NCBI GenBank assembly: GCA_029204225.1
Contig: CM055102.1
Span: 2,321,805 to 2,385,804 of the forward strand
Origin: Diphasiastrum complanatum
Taxonomy: Eukaryota > Streptophyta > Lycopodiopsida > Lycopodiales > Lycopodiaceae
Reading direction: 5' to 3'
DNA length: 64,000 nucleotides
In this document: in pieces, positions 51,386 to 63,960 of the stretch
Numbering within the stretch: position 1 is the first letter of the stretch
Layout: each line of letters starts with the position of its first letter
Notes under the pieces: model-generated
What the model was told of the DNA's origin: nothing
The model's input: the letters and a program-made list of their open reading frames with translations, nothing else
Databases searched by the model: none
Position numbers and translations under genes: made by a program

Positions 51386-53430
51386 TTGGACGGATGTATC
51401 CCAACTTGAGATACTCCTACAACATCTTTCTGACCTCCTCTTCCTCTTTTAAGCTCATCCGATAAGGAGGCCTACATACCGGACTTGCCCCTGGAACGAG
51501 CTCAATTTGATGATCAACGTTCCGACTAGGTGGCAATCCAGGTGGCAAATTGCTAATTAGCACATCTTTAAACTGAGTTCAGATGGACTTCTCCAACTTA
51601 CTTGCTGGGTCATCTAGGCTGTAATGAAAATGCATGTGTAGTAGGGGATGCAAAAATAAATGAAGTTTCTTGTGATTGATCAGTGAGTGTGCTTATCTGA
51701 TTATTATCAACATAAGAATCAAAACTAGAATCAACATTCACATAACACAACCACAAATACTGAATCTCCATTCTCTTTATTTGCATATAGGTAATAAGAG
51801 GACCTTCAACAGATGATCGCCCCCCCTTTAAGACATGAGACATACCCTCATGCCCAAACTTATACACATGTGACTTAAAATCTATAGCAGGCTGCTTACT
51901 AGCATGCCACCGCTTACCAACTAAAATATCAAACTTAGCAAGTTTAGTAATCTCAAAATCTAACTTCTCGGTGTACGTCTGAATAGTCAAGGACGCCCGA
52001 GAGACCCTTTCATCCCAGACTTTTGTTCCCTTACCATCAGGCATCTCAACAGTATACCGGTAATCAGATGGAACAGTAGCTACGCGAAACTTCCTCACCA
52101 CGCGAAAATTAATAATATTATGCGAGGAACCGGTGTCACACAAGACGAGCACGTCATGACCTTCCAACTTCCCCCTCATGCGTATCAGTGCACTATCAGG
52201 AAACTGATAAGCTTCACGCGCCTTTACAAAAAACAAACTGGTGCCTCTGGAACAAGCTTCCACACCGAAATAGTCATGACACGACGAGTGTCCTCATCAT
52301 CACTTACCAAGTCATCCTTGCCCTCATCTTGACGTTGCATAGTATGGAGCTTCTTGCCCGTACGTCGAGGACAATCTTTGAAAAGATGCTTGCAAAGACA
52401 AAAAACATAATCCGTCTTTCTTGGCCTTTTCCTTTTGCTCAGGGGTGAGGGGAGACTTGTCGTAAGCACGACGAGCCATAGGAGATTCCGCCTTGCACTT
52501 CACAGTCTGCTGCATCTGGATAGGATTCTTCTGCGAAAACCCTTTCAGACCAGCTTGGCCAGGCTTTTGCAAACCCTTCTTCTGAGGCCAGCTTGGCGCT
52601 CTAGATTCAGCCTTGGTGCACACATTACCTTCAAAGTTGAGAGCTGTAGCAATTGCCTCTTCTAAGGTTTTGCATCCTTCATTTAGCACTGAAGGCCTCA
52701 ACTCTTCCCGAAGGCCAAAAATGAACTTGTGGACTACTAGCCACTCAGGAATCTCTTCTGGAATCTTGATAAGCATCTCACGATACTTATCGGCATATTC
52801 CTGCACCATGTACTGCCTCTGACGATGCAAAAACCAAGTATCCGTCGCACACACATGCTCATGTGGAGGAACGAACTGAGCTCTGAAAGCTCGCTTAAAC
52901 TCGAGCCAGGTGGATGGAGCCTGATTAGACTTCAACAACTTGTGCCACCACCGGGCAGCAAAATCAGTGAAATGGTAAGCCGCTTTGTGAACCCGCCAAC
53001 CCTCATCAGTTGGGGATCGCTATAAATCAAAATACTCTTCCCACTTATGCAACCATTGATCTACTATATCAGCATTGCGTTGGGGAGTGTTTCCTGCGAA
53101 ACGGGTAGGTTTAATATCTTTGTCTTCTGGGTAAGGTGGAGGTAACACAGGACGAACAGCAAAAGACGGATAAGGTGGAGCAAACTATGAGGAAGATGCA
53201 TAACCACTAGCTAACATCATCGCTCGCATCTCTGCGATAGTCTTTTCCACACTATATATGTGAGCTTGCACAGAAGGGGAAGTACCAGCAGGCGAACGGG
53301 CAGCCACTGTAGGCGGATTGCAATCAAAACTAGGCACAGGGCTGGGTGGTGGTGATGGGAAAGCAACAGGTGGACTTAGCGGAATATCAACTCTTTCCTC
53401 CTCCATTATGTAATAAAACAAAGACAGCAC
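51385..53430 (-). pseudogene. Gypsy element D, gag-protease-RT start
   Basis: Reading down from 53430: a Pro-rich N-terminus (PLSPPVAFPSPPPSP), capsid (TWLEFKRAFRAQFVPPHEH, RQRQYMVQEYADKYREMLIKIP, FIFGLREELRPSVL), a degenerate zinc knuckle (CLCKHLFKDCPRR) in a second frame near 52390, and a protease with VLCDTGSSHNIINF (about 52160) and FDILVGKRWH. Then come DVLISNLPPGLPP-type spacer and PPYRMSLKEEEEV (about 51440) of RT. It has a stop in the RT start and frame changes around 53185-52938 and 52324-52263. The protease active site DTG is intact. Confidence 0.85.
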
Positions 53431-54278
53431 AAAATCAAGCTAGAAATGGCACTTATTGAAACACACTCAAAGAAAACAAAAATCTGACCCAAAAACTTTT
53501 CAATAAGTAAAACCCAAACAACAATAAATGAAGGGAAGGATTGAGTGCTCCCTGTATGTTGGAACAGGTACTTCCTTCGAATAGCTTCAGAACAGCTCTG
53601 GACAGCTGCTTCCAGAATTTGGATGTTTGAAGATCCTAAATCAGCGCTGGAACAGTCAGGAATGGGTGCTAAAGAGCAGCGCTCCAGTTCCCCACAAAAT
53701 TGAGAATTGATGTGTCCTCAAATCAGCGCTGGTCAGGCTTTCAAAAAGCTTCTTTCTGGCCACCGTTCTCTCTTTCCAGCGATAAGATAGGCTGTAGGAG
53801 GGCGCTAGATCAGTGCTAGAACAGCACTCCAACTCGTGCCACGTTTTGGATGTTTTGTGTGCTCAAACCAGCGCTGGAACAGTTGGAAAAATGTGCTAGA
53901 TCAGCGCTGGATCAGCGCTCCACTCTTTTCCCAATTCAGATGTTCATAAACCTTTTCAACAGCGCTGGAACAGCTGGAGAAGGTGCGTTAGATCATCGCT
54001 GGAACAGTAGGAAACAACTGCCCCCAACTCCCTGCAAATTTGAATCTATTTCCCTCCTTTCAGCGATGGATAGGTCACAGGAGGGCGATGAAGCATCCGA
54101 AGGTCAAGACACACCGCATCACTGACAACTTGTCAGGCGGCCACACCGGATCACTGCTTGTGATGCACCAGTCCCTACTTGGGACAGATGTCCTCGTCGG
54201 TCACCGACCCTTGCCCTCACTGGGCCTCAGGCCCTCTAGTAACCGACCGCGTGATAGAGTCGTAACTGGACTCTAACA
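53431..54278 (-). repeat. Element D leader and possible LTR with iterated AGCGCTGG
   Basis: Between the gag start and a TGTTAGAGTCC sequence at 54278 (minus strand, a plausible LTR start), the DNA carries at least seven copies of AGCGCTGG(A/T)(A)CAG or its reverse palindromic core AGCGCT between 53580 and 54010. No primer-binding site matched the initiator tRNA-Met type. The junction with element B is at 54278/54279. Confidence 0.55.
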
Positions 54279-56079
54279 CAATCACTGTGGTTTGCTTGGG
54301 TAATACGGGCTCTGAGTCCTCAACGTCATCTAACGTATACTTGGACTCATCATCCTCAACGGAAGCTGCCGTGTTCTTGGATGAATTGGCACCAGCCTCG
54401 GGAACTGATTCTGGAGTCTGTAATTGTCTGCTCTGGACTGAGTTCCAGATAGTAGAGAAAAATGCATCATGCTGGCACTTCCCCCTCAAGGACTCAAGTA
54501 ACTCACTACGAATCTGAGTAAAACTCAGCTCGTTTATCATAGGCATTCTACTAAGTGCATTTGCTACTGTGTTGAATTTTCTCCGTCTATATCTGATAGA
54601 CATATCAAACTCTTGCATTAACTCAGCCCAACGAGCTTTCCGACCTCTGAGCTCAGGCTGATTGCAAAGGTATCTGAGGCTTTCATGGTCTGTCAGGACC
54701 TCAAAGTTGGCACCATATAAATAATGCCTCCAAGTCTTAAGGGCATGAACTATGGAGAAAAGTTCCTTTTCATAGGCACTATACCTAGTGTGTGCTAGCT
54801 CGAGTTTTTTACTCTCAAACGCAACTGGTGGTCCATTCTGAGTTAATACAACACCAACTGCAAAGTCGCTAGCATCTATTTTGACCACAAATGGCTGATT
54901 GGGGTCCACGACTTTTAGAACTGGTGATGTGGCTAAGGCTGTTTTGAGAGCATCAAAGCTCTCCTGCTGTGCAGACTCCCATATGAACTCCTTTCCCTTC
55001 CCCTTAAGAAGATTTGTCATAGGAACTGCTATCTGAGCATATTCTTTGACAAATCGTCTGTAATATCCCGTCAAACCTAGAAAGATGTGTAATTCTAAAA
55101 TATTCTGAGGTCTCAGCCAACTGAGTATGGCTTTGACCTTACTGGGGTCCATCTTAATCCCATCTGCCGAGATAATGTGACCCAAATAAGCTACTTCTTC
55201 AACAAAGAATTCACGCTTAGGTTTCTTAGCTTAAAGCTTATGCTTTCTAAGCAGTCGAAACACCTTTCTGAGGTGTTTAAGATGCTCCTTCCTCGTTTTA
55301 ATGTAGACAAGGATGTCATCTAAAAACACGACCACAAACTTACCCAAGTATGGTCTAAGGACACTGTTTATCAAGGTCATAAAAGTAGCTAGAGCATTTA
55401 GCCCAAATGGCATCACCTTAAACTCATAATGACCATGACGAGTCCTAAAAGCTGTTTTCGGGACATCTTCCGTTTTTATACGGACTTGATGATATCCCGA
55501 TCTAACGTCAATTTTACTGAAAAACTTAACCCTGTCGTTGGTCAAACAACTCGTCTGCACGAGGCATTGAATAGGACTGGTGAGGCCCGTGGTGAACTAC
55601 TGGTCCAAATTTGGCCTTTCCCAAGATAATTTGTTAACTGCCTAGTTATTTCTTCATCCTCTGTTCGGCTGACCCGGTACGGAGGTTTAAAAATAGGTGT
55701 TGTACCTGGTACTGGGTTTATTACATGATCTACATCTCTGCTAGGTGGTAAACCATGCGGTAAATCGTCAGGAAAAACACCTTTAAATTTAGACAATAAA
55801 GTTATTTACTTTCTACTGTAAAGAACTAGAAATAGAAACTTCTGGAACAAACTGGAAGTCACATAAGAATATATGATGGTCGCTATCCCTGATTAGCTGA
55901 CAGAACTCTGAACTGCAGACCATAGGACTGTTGGGAACATCATGCTCCCCATGCAACTGGATCTCTCGGCCTTTATGCTGAAAGCTGAGGGTGTTCTCCT
56001 GATAATTTATGTGGAGGGAAGGTCCTAAGTTGTAAAGCCAATCTCTCCCGAGAACAATGTCTGTGCGATCCAGGTGCAT
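54279..56079 (-). pseudogene. Gypsy element B, protease end, RT and RNase H
   Basis: Minus-strand frames in order: 56079-55813 protease C-terminus ([13 protein letters not shown]), 55796-55542 RT start ([20 protein letters not shown]), 55560-55231 RT ([13 protein letters not shown] and [11 protein letters not shown]), 55185-54290 RT end, RNase H ([14 protein letters not shown] and VANALSRMP). Three or more frame changes separate them. The protein follows element A (28522-31106) closely, so both belong to one chromovirus family, but two RNase H positions differ (VETDAS to VKIDAS, VADALS to VANALS), consistent with decay. The element is cut at 54279 before the integrase. Confidence 0.87.
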
Positions 56080-56235
56080 TATCTGAAAGTTTATTTCATC
56101 TTGATACCCTTGAATACCAAGATTTAAATTACTTACCGTAGTTTCCCAAAATTTTTTGTCTTCACCCTTGGCTAAAGAAACTATGCACCTATGCTGACTA
56201 GGTACTTCTGGAAGTCTGAGTTTTTTAACTAGGGT

Positions 56236-57555
56236 CTAGTTGATGAAATTATGGGTTGCCCCATCATCAACCATGACTCTGACTGACTGGTTGCCAACTT
56301 TCCCATGCATACGTACTAGGTCATGTGGCCCAAAGCTGAACGGTCTCGCTAGCATTGCAGAAGTTAATTGGCAACAGTGTTCATGGTCTTCATGAAACAC
56401 TTTTATCTCGGAAGCTGTCGAGTCACTTACGAAACTTACTGTCTGAACAAGATGAATTTGTTTTTTATCTTTCTTTTCTTTTTTAATGAATGGCCCCTTG
56501 GGACACTGTCTGACTGTGTGTCCCTTGCCCATGCACACAAAGCACAAACGTTCCTGTTTAGCTTTTTCAAAATCTTCTAGTTTTAAGGGCTGTATGAGCG
56601 ATGGGCATTTCTGAGGAGCTTCATTTTTAACTTTATCTTCTTTCTTTCTTTTAAAAAATTTCTTTTCAAATTGAAAGTTTTTCTGAGTAGGCTGCTCAGA
56701 AAGGGGCTGTTGTCTCACCTTCTTCCTACCCACGTAGATTTGAGCATATCTGAGAGCTTGCTCTAGGGTAGTAGCTAAGTTTCTCTGGACCTCTACTTTA
56801 TATTCATCTTTAAGGCCACGAACAAATCCTCTGACTTTCTGATAGTCATCTATATTTTTTATCCTTAAAATTGCTTCTCAATACTGCGAGATATAATGGG
56901 TTAAGGATTTGTCCATTACTGTTTTCTCCCATGCTTCCCAAGCTCTATCAAGTTCATTTTCTAGTAGAAATTCTCTTTCGAAAGCCTTCCATGACTGGGG
57001 AGTTTGCCCAGTCTCCTAGAGGTTTAACCACCACTTACAGGCCATAGGCCCTCGGGAAAGACTGGCCTCAATAGCTTGCAAATGGCCAGGGGTCTGTTTA
57101 AGAGCATGTATGTTCTTCCATTTGTTGAGAAAGGTATGTAAAATATCTACATTTCTATCCTTCTCTTCCCCAATAAAAGTAAGAGGCTTTAAGTCTTTAA
57201 AGACACTGGGATGAAACCGAATAGGCTCATCCGCAACTGATGGAATTGGATAAGGGGATAACTGAGAAGTGGAAGGAAGGCTTCCTTTCACAGAGCTCAA
57301 AATTAGACCTTTGAGTTCGGCGAACAAGTCGTCCACAGTGGATTTGAAATTGGTGAGAGCCAGTTTCAATTCATCCACCTCTGTTACCAAGTGGAGATAC
57401 GGCTCCTTGGTAACCAAATCGTCGAGTTCTTCGGCGAATTGTTCTTGTTCCTCCACCTCCATGGGTTCTTTCCCTTTACTGAACTTCAGAGATTCCATAT
57501 CTAATTCATCGATGCCTCTTGTCGGGGATTGATCAGGTCCCTGAGAAGTGGTCAT
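56236..57555 (-). pseudogene. Gypsy element B, gag and start of protease
   Basis: The gag starts at 57555 (TTSQGPDQSPTRGIDELD), an acidic N-terminus, then capsid (KDLKPLTFIGEEKDRNVD, FLNKWKNIHALKQTPGHLQ). A stop at 57016 falls in the capsid, and the same protein continues to 56733-56236 with a Lys-rich linker, zinc knuckle CFVCMGKGHTVRQCP, and the protease active site [13 protein letters not shown]. The zinc knuckle is the nucleocapsid RNA-binding motif. This supplies the gag that element A lacks. Confidence 0.85.
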
Positions 57556-58439
57556 TTTCCGAAATAGAAAAAGAGTGTCTGATGTTCCTTCCTAAAAGAA
57601 GTCAAAAAGAGTAATTAGAACTGTACAAAGGAGGGAAAAGAAGCTTAGCTCTTTCTGAGGACTGTACTTCCAAAGAGAGTATCAAGAAAAACCCTTTCAG
57701 CTCTTCCGTAACTGTTTGCAGACTTGTTGTCCCGAAAAATCAGAAACCAAGGTCCAATTTACAAGCAAAATTTCGATTTGTCTTGGTAGCTACCCTCACT
57801 GTCAGAGGTATTGGGCTATCGTTCTGAAAAACAGAATTTAAGGCTGGAAAAATGCAAAGAAATTTTGATTTTGATTGCTGACTGCCCTGGCTATCAGACC
57901 AGTGGCCCGGCTACTCCAAAAAACTCAAATTGGAAGCCACAAATCCATCTGAGATTCTGGAATTTAAAGAGACAACTGCTCGCTGATCTGACTACAACTC
58001 TGGTTCCTCGAAATCCGATCTAATCTGCTCAAAAATCAACTGCAAACCAGTGATGGATCTGCCAAAAAGTTGCCCCCTGTCCCTGATTTTGCTACTATCC
58101 CTGCCGGAAAAATACAGTTATGTCAGCTGGAAACCAGCGTTGGACCTGCATCAGAAGAGCGATGGTCTTGCTGACCTATTCCAATCCAAAACCGCTCAGA
58201 CTACTCGAATCTGCTCTTGGAAAACAGGGATAGATGACTGCTTCTGCAGCGATGGACCTGTACTACAGTTCCGATCCAATCTTCACTCAGACAGGTAGCA
58301 ATTCCAATAGGATTTCCACAATAAATAGCTGTCTCTACAGTGATGGATCTGTACTTACAATTTCTGAAAGTGGAAAGAGATTCTGTACACTCTACTAACT
58401 TTCTCTATTCCTGAAAACTAAGCTCCCAAAGATGGAGAT
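57556..58439 (-). repeat. Element B leader with repeated CAG(A/G)TCCATC(G/A)CTG
   Basis: On the minus strand the leader between primer-binding site and gag carries about four copies of CAG(A/G)TCCA(T/A)C(G/A)CTG (near 58045, 58140, 58250, 58345). No ORF of note. Confidence 0.55.
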
Positions 58440-58452
58440 GGCTCTGATACCA
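58440..58452 (-). promoter_or_regulatory. Element B primer-binding site
   Basis: TGGTATCAGAGCC on the minus strand, one base from the LTR end. Confidence 0.92.
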
Positions 58453-58453
58453 G

Positions 58454-58749
58454 TGTTAGGTCTCAACAGCAAACACTAACTGATCCACCCAACCTTGCCT
58501 ACTCCCTAGTATGGAGCAAGCCCCTCCTAGCCCAATGTGAGGACTGGTAGCATCCATACTGCCAAGTGTCCAACATGGGGCCCTATCCTGCTGACAGGGT
58601 CCCTAGGCTATGTTAGGCCCACCATGGCTATGGACCGTGCCAGGGCACATTACTCACACTGTCTTGCCTTGTTGGTGAACACGACCCTGATAGTGGTATC
58701 TTACCTCCTGTGTTCTCTAGGGTTCGGCACTGGTTATGTGCTCGTAACA
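58454..58749 (-). repeat. Element B 5' LTR
   Basis: 296 bp. On the minus strand it starts TGTTACGAGC and ends CCTAACA. It matches the 3' LTR of element A (32207-32540) but lacks the about 40-bp insert with the G-box. The DNA just outside (58750) continues element C, so element B inserted into C. Confidence 0.9.
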
Positions 58750-59213
58750 TCTATGCTCTTAAAAAATGAAGGCACTACCTCTATGGAGCTAAGTTTGAGA
58801 TCGTGTTTGAACTTCTCCAGAAGTTTGTTTACCAACTAAGGTATAGGAAAGGGCGCTACAATGTGGTAGCAGATGCCCTGAGTCGAATGCCCATGGTAAT
58901 CGCACTAAGTTTCATGGCATTCAAGAGTGAATTCTTGAAATCACTCAGAGGAAAGTGTGTTAGTGATTCTCACTACGCACTTGTGTGGCAGGCTATTGAG
59001 CAAAGGAATTCCACAGCCACACCAGGGCCATCAGAGAATGTTGCGGGGCCATCAAAAGATGTTGCAGTTGCATTGGGACGGGACGCACCGCCTGAAGATG
59101 TTGCAAAAACATCCGAAGTGGATGTGCCATTAGTAGGTGTTGCAGATGCTCGATGGAAGAATTTCTCCATTGAGGATGGGTACCTCCTATATAAGGAAGG
59201 GTATGTATAAAGA
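58750..59213 (+). pseudogene. Gypsy element C, RNase H end and spacer to integrase
   Basis: The plus-strand frame resumes with [15 protein letters not shown] (frame break at about 58800), then [20 protein letters not shown], an Ala/Pro/Asp-rich linker (GPSENVAGPSKDVAV) and RWKNFSIEDGYLLYKEGYV before a stop at 59208-59210. These are the parts of RNase H and the RNase H-integrase linker that follow, in gypsy pol order, the segment lost at 51176. Together with 49200-51176 it shows element C split by a nest of D and B. Confidence 0.8.
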
Positions 59214-59229
59214 CCTCAATCCAAGGATC

Positions 59230-59685
59230 CTATTCTAAGTATGCCATTCACAAGCAACACAAGGGAAACTGATGGTGGACAAACCAACCCAACCAATCTA
59301 GATCGAACGGATCTAGCCCCCAAGCTATGGATCAATCAGGCCTCACACCAGCAGCATCCTGCGACTGGTCATGCTATCAAGCATCCACTAGTGAGAGCCC
59401 AGCAGGTATACTTATACCCTTCAAGGCCCATGCACCACTAGTAGTGCACTGTGACACCTCACTGGACACCTCTGCAGCCTATTTGGGCCACGTCATCCAG
59501 TTCCCCGATGACTCACTGATAGACCCATACCAATCCACCATCAAGTGTTTAGGCCTACAACCATAAATTATGACCATGTACACATAAGGGCCCCAATTCC
59601 CTTATAGTCACAATTAACTTACGGGTTGTTGGTCTACCGGTCCCCAGCGTGGACACGCTACCCGAGACCAGTCATGGGCATGACA
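59230..59685 (-). repeat. Candidate 3' LTR of gypsy element E
   Basis: On the minus strand the polypurine tract AAGGGGGGAAGAA is followed by TGTCATGCCC at 59685, a classical LTR start. The other end of the LTR was not fixed. Confidence 0.6.
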
Positions 59686-60330
59686 TTCTTCCCCCCTTAT
59701 TCAGGTTCTGTCCTCAGAACTTGAAACTAGGAAAGTTCCTCCTTAAGCTTCCTTCATGTTCCCAAGAATCGTCATCGTCCGTATATCCCTTCCGTCGAAC
59801 CAGATGCCCGGTAACTATACGATTTCTCAATCGTTTAGTTCTTGTTTCCAAGATCTTTCCAAGTTCAAGTGGAGACACACCCGATGATTCATCCAACAGG
59901 TCCAACTGATTTCCAGATCCAAGATGCTCTCCTTCACGTAGACTCTTTCAGAGACAGTTTACGTGAAATACGGGATGCACTTGCGATCCTTCCGGGAGTT
60001 CCAATCGGTAAGCTAAGGATCCGATCTTGCACAAGATCTTAAATGGTCCTATAAATCCAGGGGACGATTAGTAATGCTAGCCGGTACGCATTACACTTGA
60101 ATCCATCGAGATTCTCAAAAAATAACCCAACCCCCCACTTGGAAGTCTCTCGGTGATCTTTTCAGGCTTGCATAATGTCGATCCCCATCCTGACATTCTC
60201 ACGTGCAATCCGTAGCATTTCCTGTAGGAAATCCGCTACTTTCTATACTTTGAACGCCCGAGTCTCTACCTCAATGGGTGATATAGGTTTAAAACTATAT
60301 GTAAGCACGCACGGGCTATAACCGGTAGCC
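59686..60330 (-). pseudogene. Gypsy element E, integrase C-terminus and chromodomain
   Basis: The minus strand from about 60100 encodes GPFKILCKIGSLAYRLELP and VHPVFHVN (GPF/Y module), then in frame 59905-59714 a chromodomain: KILETRTKRLRNRIVTGHL, VRRKGYTDDDDSWEHEGSLR and NFPSFKF with a stop followed by the polypurine tract. Upstream to about 60330 there is a weak match to the end of the integrase core (SPIEVETRAFKV-like). The rest of element E was not recognised further right. Confidence 0.72.
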
Positions 60331-63300
60331 AAATGCTTACTATAACTCAATCTCCATCAAGGTGATTACCTCTTCGAGGAGATTGCTATGAAAATATAAA
60401 TGGATATCTTATCTTTTGATCTTGTAGGTAATCCTTCTTTTAACCGATCAAGTATAACTAAAATCTGAACTATGATTCGTCAATCATAATTCATCGGATT
60501 CTTGTCCTATACTTAATAAAAGAAGGTAACTACCAATGATTAGAAGAACTATAAGTTCAGAGTCAACTCTAGTTTAGCAAACACGGCTGACCAAAAGTGA
60601 AACATAGTCAATTTGGTAAGATGGCCAGTCATTACAAAATTCCACTATCTTGTTTTATTCTTCCAGGGTAATTTACCATGAACACAATCCTCTCTTATGG
60701 ATTAGTTATTCCCTAGAATCTGAGTTATGATTCACCAATCTCAACTCTCCAGATTCTCGAGACCAAACCATATCATAAGAGTACATCATGAGAGTGCATT
60801 ACAATTCTTAAAAGACACATGAGTTGTTCACAAAGTCCTTTCCATCTGGAAAGTTCCAGACTTTTACAACTCACACACGGTGCCAATATAAGGATTGTAA
60901 TCTAAAAAACGCCCTTACTTTAGACATGGCAGAAATTGTCATTCCAAAGTTAGGGTCCCAATCTAGAATACGTCTAGATTTTTCTCTTAAGTTCTAATCT
61001 AGAATAACTTAAGATTTACCGGAACCTCATTACGAGAAATTCTAACTTTTGGCAAAAAACTATCCAACTCTCCTGAGTCTTCCGGAATAGCATTCCATCC
61101 CAAAAAGTTTTCATGTATTCTATGCACACCCATCAGTAAATGAATCCAAAATGACTCATAGACGTTGTGACTTATAAGCAATACATCTCAACAACAATAT
61201 CCATAAGTAAGATTATATTGTTGATTTTCCACAACTAACTCAGAAGTAACGCTTTTGAATCGGTTAGCTGTATCTGATTTAGAAAATATTTTAAATGTCT
61301 AGGTGTGGTACCAAAACACCACATTTAATCTGATTCTAAATCACTTCTAGGTCAATAAACAATTCTCAATGAGAAATTACTAACCCAGCGAGAAATTGTC
61401 TTAAACACAATTCTCATCAATATGCCTATGTATCAACAACTAATTTATGCATGCAAAGAAACTTAGTTCACAGAATACTTTGTAGATCCTCAGGATTAGA
61501 AGTTTGTACAAAAGGTTTTAATGATCCCACAAAGATTCACTACATAGCATATCTCTACAGATAACTCCTAATCTGTACACAACACTTTCATAACCAAGAA
61601 TCCTGTAACTTGGTTATCCTCTAAGAGAGAATATTTCTCAAAGAGAGCTATTTCACATCCAAAATCTCAACCAGAGATTAACTTAAAAGAATATATTGTT
61701 AGCATGAACTTCCGTCCTTGCATCAACCCACGGATCTCAGTCCATACTAAGATCAAGTTGATTGCTTCCAGTAAGGAACAGTTTTCAACAAACTCCCATC
61801 TTGCAATAGAATTCCAAGTTCTGATACAAATCAATCGGACTTGTTATCAGCCACTTTTCTACCGCAAGAGTACTTTCTAAATTTTCCCCCCTTTAAATCT
61901 TCAAACCAGATATTTACTATAATCCATAAATGATTTCTGTAATATCTAAATATCCTATCATTTCTGATTCCTAAAACAGGTCCGTCATCTATAACAGATT
62001 CCAACTGGATTCTCTGACATATGCTTCTCCTTGATAATTCTCTTCTCTTCCTACTTCTCCCCCTTTTTAACAGGAAACGACACGAGTTTCTAAGGGGTGC
62101 AGATCAATCAAAAATGCCCAAAAGAAGAGTCTAAGAAGAGATCCGAGAAAATCTTGAAAGCCAAAAGAAGTGTTGCATCTTTGTAAGTAAGTACCAATGA
62201 TGTCCCAACACAATGACTTTAACAAAAGATCTTCGTTATTACCAAGCTTGAGAATTGACCCGTAAATCAAAAAAGGATTTCTTGAATATTTAAGTAGAGA
62301 AACTAAGTTTAGAAAATGGTTTCATTAACCTTTTCTGTGACATCGTCCATGGTCAACGGGTAATCAGTATTACCTTCCAAGGAATCACAAATTTTTGGGG
62401 TAATACATGTGTTAAGAAATTCACCAATATATCATTTATAAAGAAATAGCTTGCCGGGTTTCCGGTTTTGTAAATTTGAGATATCCAAAAAGGGGGTCAT
62501 GACCAATATCTCAAATTTCCGACAAAACACCCGTTTTATGACCGATAGCTTTTGGCATCACTAAGATTTACGGCCTTACTACGGTCAACTGATCCAGTTA
62601 GTTTCATATCTTCATTTTGGAATTACCTGCGTCCCATACCACAGGTTCTTCCGCCACGAAGGCCCTCCACTTCCTGATCAAAGTGTCAGAAAAAAAATCA
62701 TAGAAGTATACAAAGAGATTGGGAATTATAAAAAATTCCAACTTCAACTCAAACAAACATTCTTTCGCCCCTTTTCATAATCTTGACGGTCACCGAAAGG
62801 ATCAAAGTATTTATGTTTTGAGTGACAGATTTAGAAATGGGGAAGAATGAACCGACTTTTTCTTGTTCTAAACAACTAATAGTGTTGGTACGCCCCACGA
62901 CTTCAAGCATATTAAGAAACAACTTTTTTCGTTCCATTTCCGTTTCCATCTTAGGCTTCTGGGCCGTTTTTAGCCGTGTCCGATTCCGACACCTTGGTCA
63001 AAAAAATCCAAGAACTCGTGTTCTCGATTGCCCACAGCAATTAATTAAAGCGAATCTAATTCGTCAATTGTGAAAAAGCCTTACGGAATTCCACCGAGAA
63101 TTCAGCCCAATCACAATTTTATGGGTTGCATCCTCCATCACGAGGAGGCGCTACCCAAAGCAAAAAATCGACGAAATTCACTTTTTTATTCTGGGACGTT
63201 GTGCAAGCTAAAGTAGCTTGGCCAACAATTTATCCAGTCATCAACAACTTCGGGGCTTTCAATCGCCGCAAAAATTTTAGGTTGTTAGCCCAAACTGTAT

Positions 63301-63960
63301 ATCACAATGGCTAATTACGAATAGATTTTGCATTGGGTTTTTTCTGTTTATTGCCTAAATGAAATTCCAACACACTATGGTCTACCATTTGCAACCTTGT
63401 GTTTAATATTTTAAGGGGTCATCATAGTTGAGTGATTTCGGGCGAATTTTCATTTGCCACCCCAAACCCGAATTTCATTCATCCATTTGCATATGAAAAC
63501 CGAAAATCTCACATTCGGTTACAGTCATTTCGGGTATAAACTTTTTTTTTTTAACGGACGATACTTTGCTATCTAGTTTATACCAATGATTTTGCAAATT
63601 GGATCCCGAGCAATAAATTTGCAGAAAAAACCACTGTATGCCTCAAAATCTAATTCATACAATTTTTCAAACCATTACGTTCCATAACCAAACTTAACTG
63701 CCTTCGTAAAATTACAGTCCTTAATGACTATAAAAAAGCCTATGGAAAACAACAAATCAAAAAAAAACGGAAAAAGAAAAAACTTCTAACAATCTCCAGG
63801 CAACCCCTCCCCTTTTCTACCTACCCAGGCACCAACTTAAGTTTAACTAAAAGAAAACTTAAAGTGTGTCACACCCCCCCCCCTTCTCACCATAGGCCTC
63901 GGGCCTCATCCTACGAACAGCACGAGGGAGCCCGAGCACCACGTTCAAAGATCAGAGAAC
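60331..63960. other. AT-rich DNA without recognised gene
   Basis: About 3.6 kb at high A+T with only short frames, none resembling a known family. It may be highly decayed internal sequence of element E or other old insertions; I see no LTR ends, tRNA or clear repeats. Poly-A/T runs occur at 63541-63555 and 63760-63785. Confidence 0.5.

Noticed and set aside
53580-54070. CRISPR-like regularly spaced repeats
   Set aside because: Units are degenerate, spacing is irregular and the genome is eukaryotic; the repeats belong to a retroelement leader.
28171-60330. Endogenous pararetrovirus or virus-derived genes
   Set aside because: All RT genes found are of Ty3/gypsy, Ty1/copia or LINE type with integrase/chromodomain or endonuclease; no movement protein or coat protein was seen.
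62749-63073. Short frames on both strands near 62.8 kb as a possible host gene
   Set aside because: No start or splice context, no recognisable motif, and equal openness on both strands.
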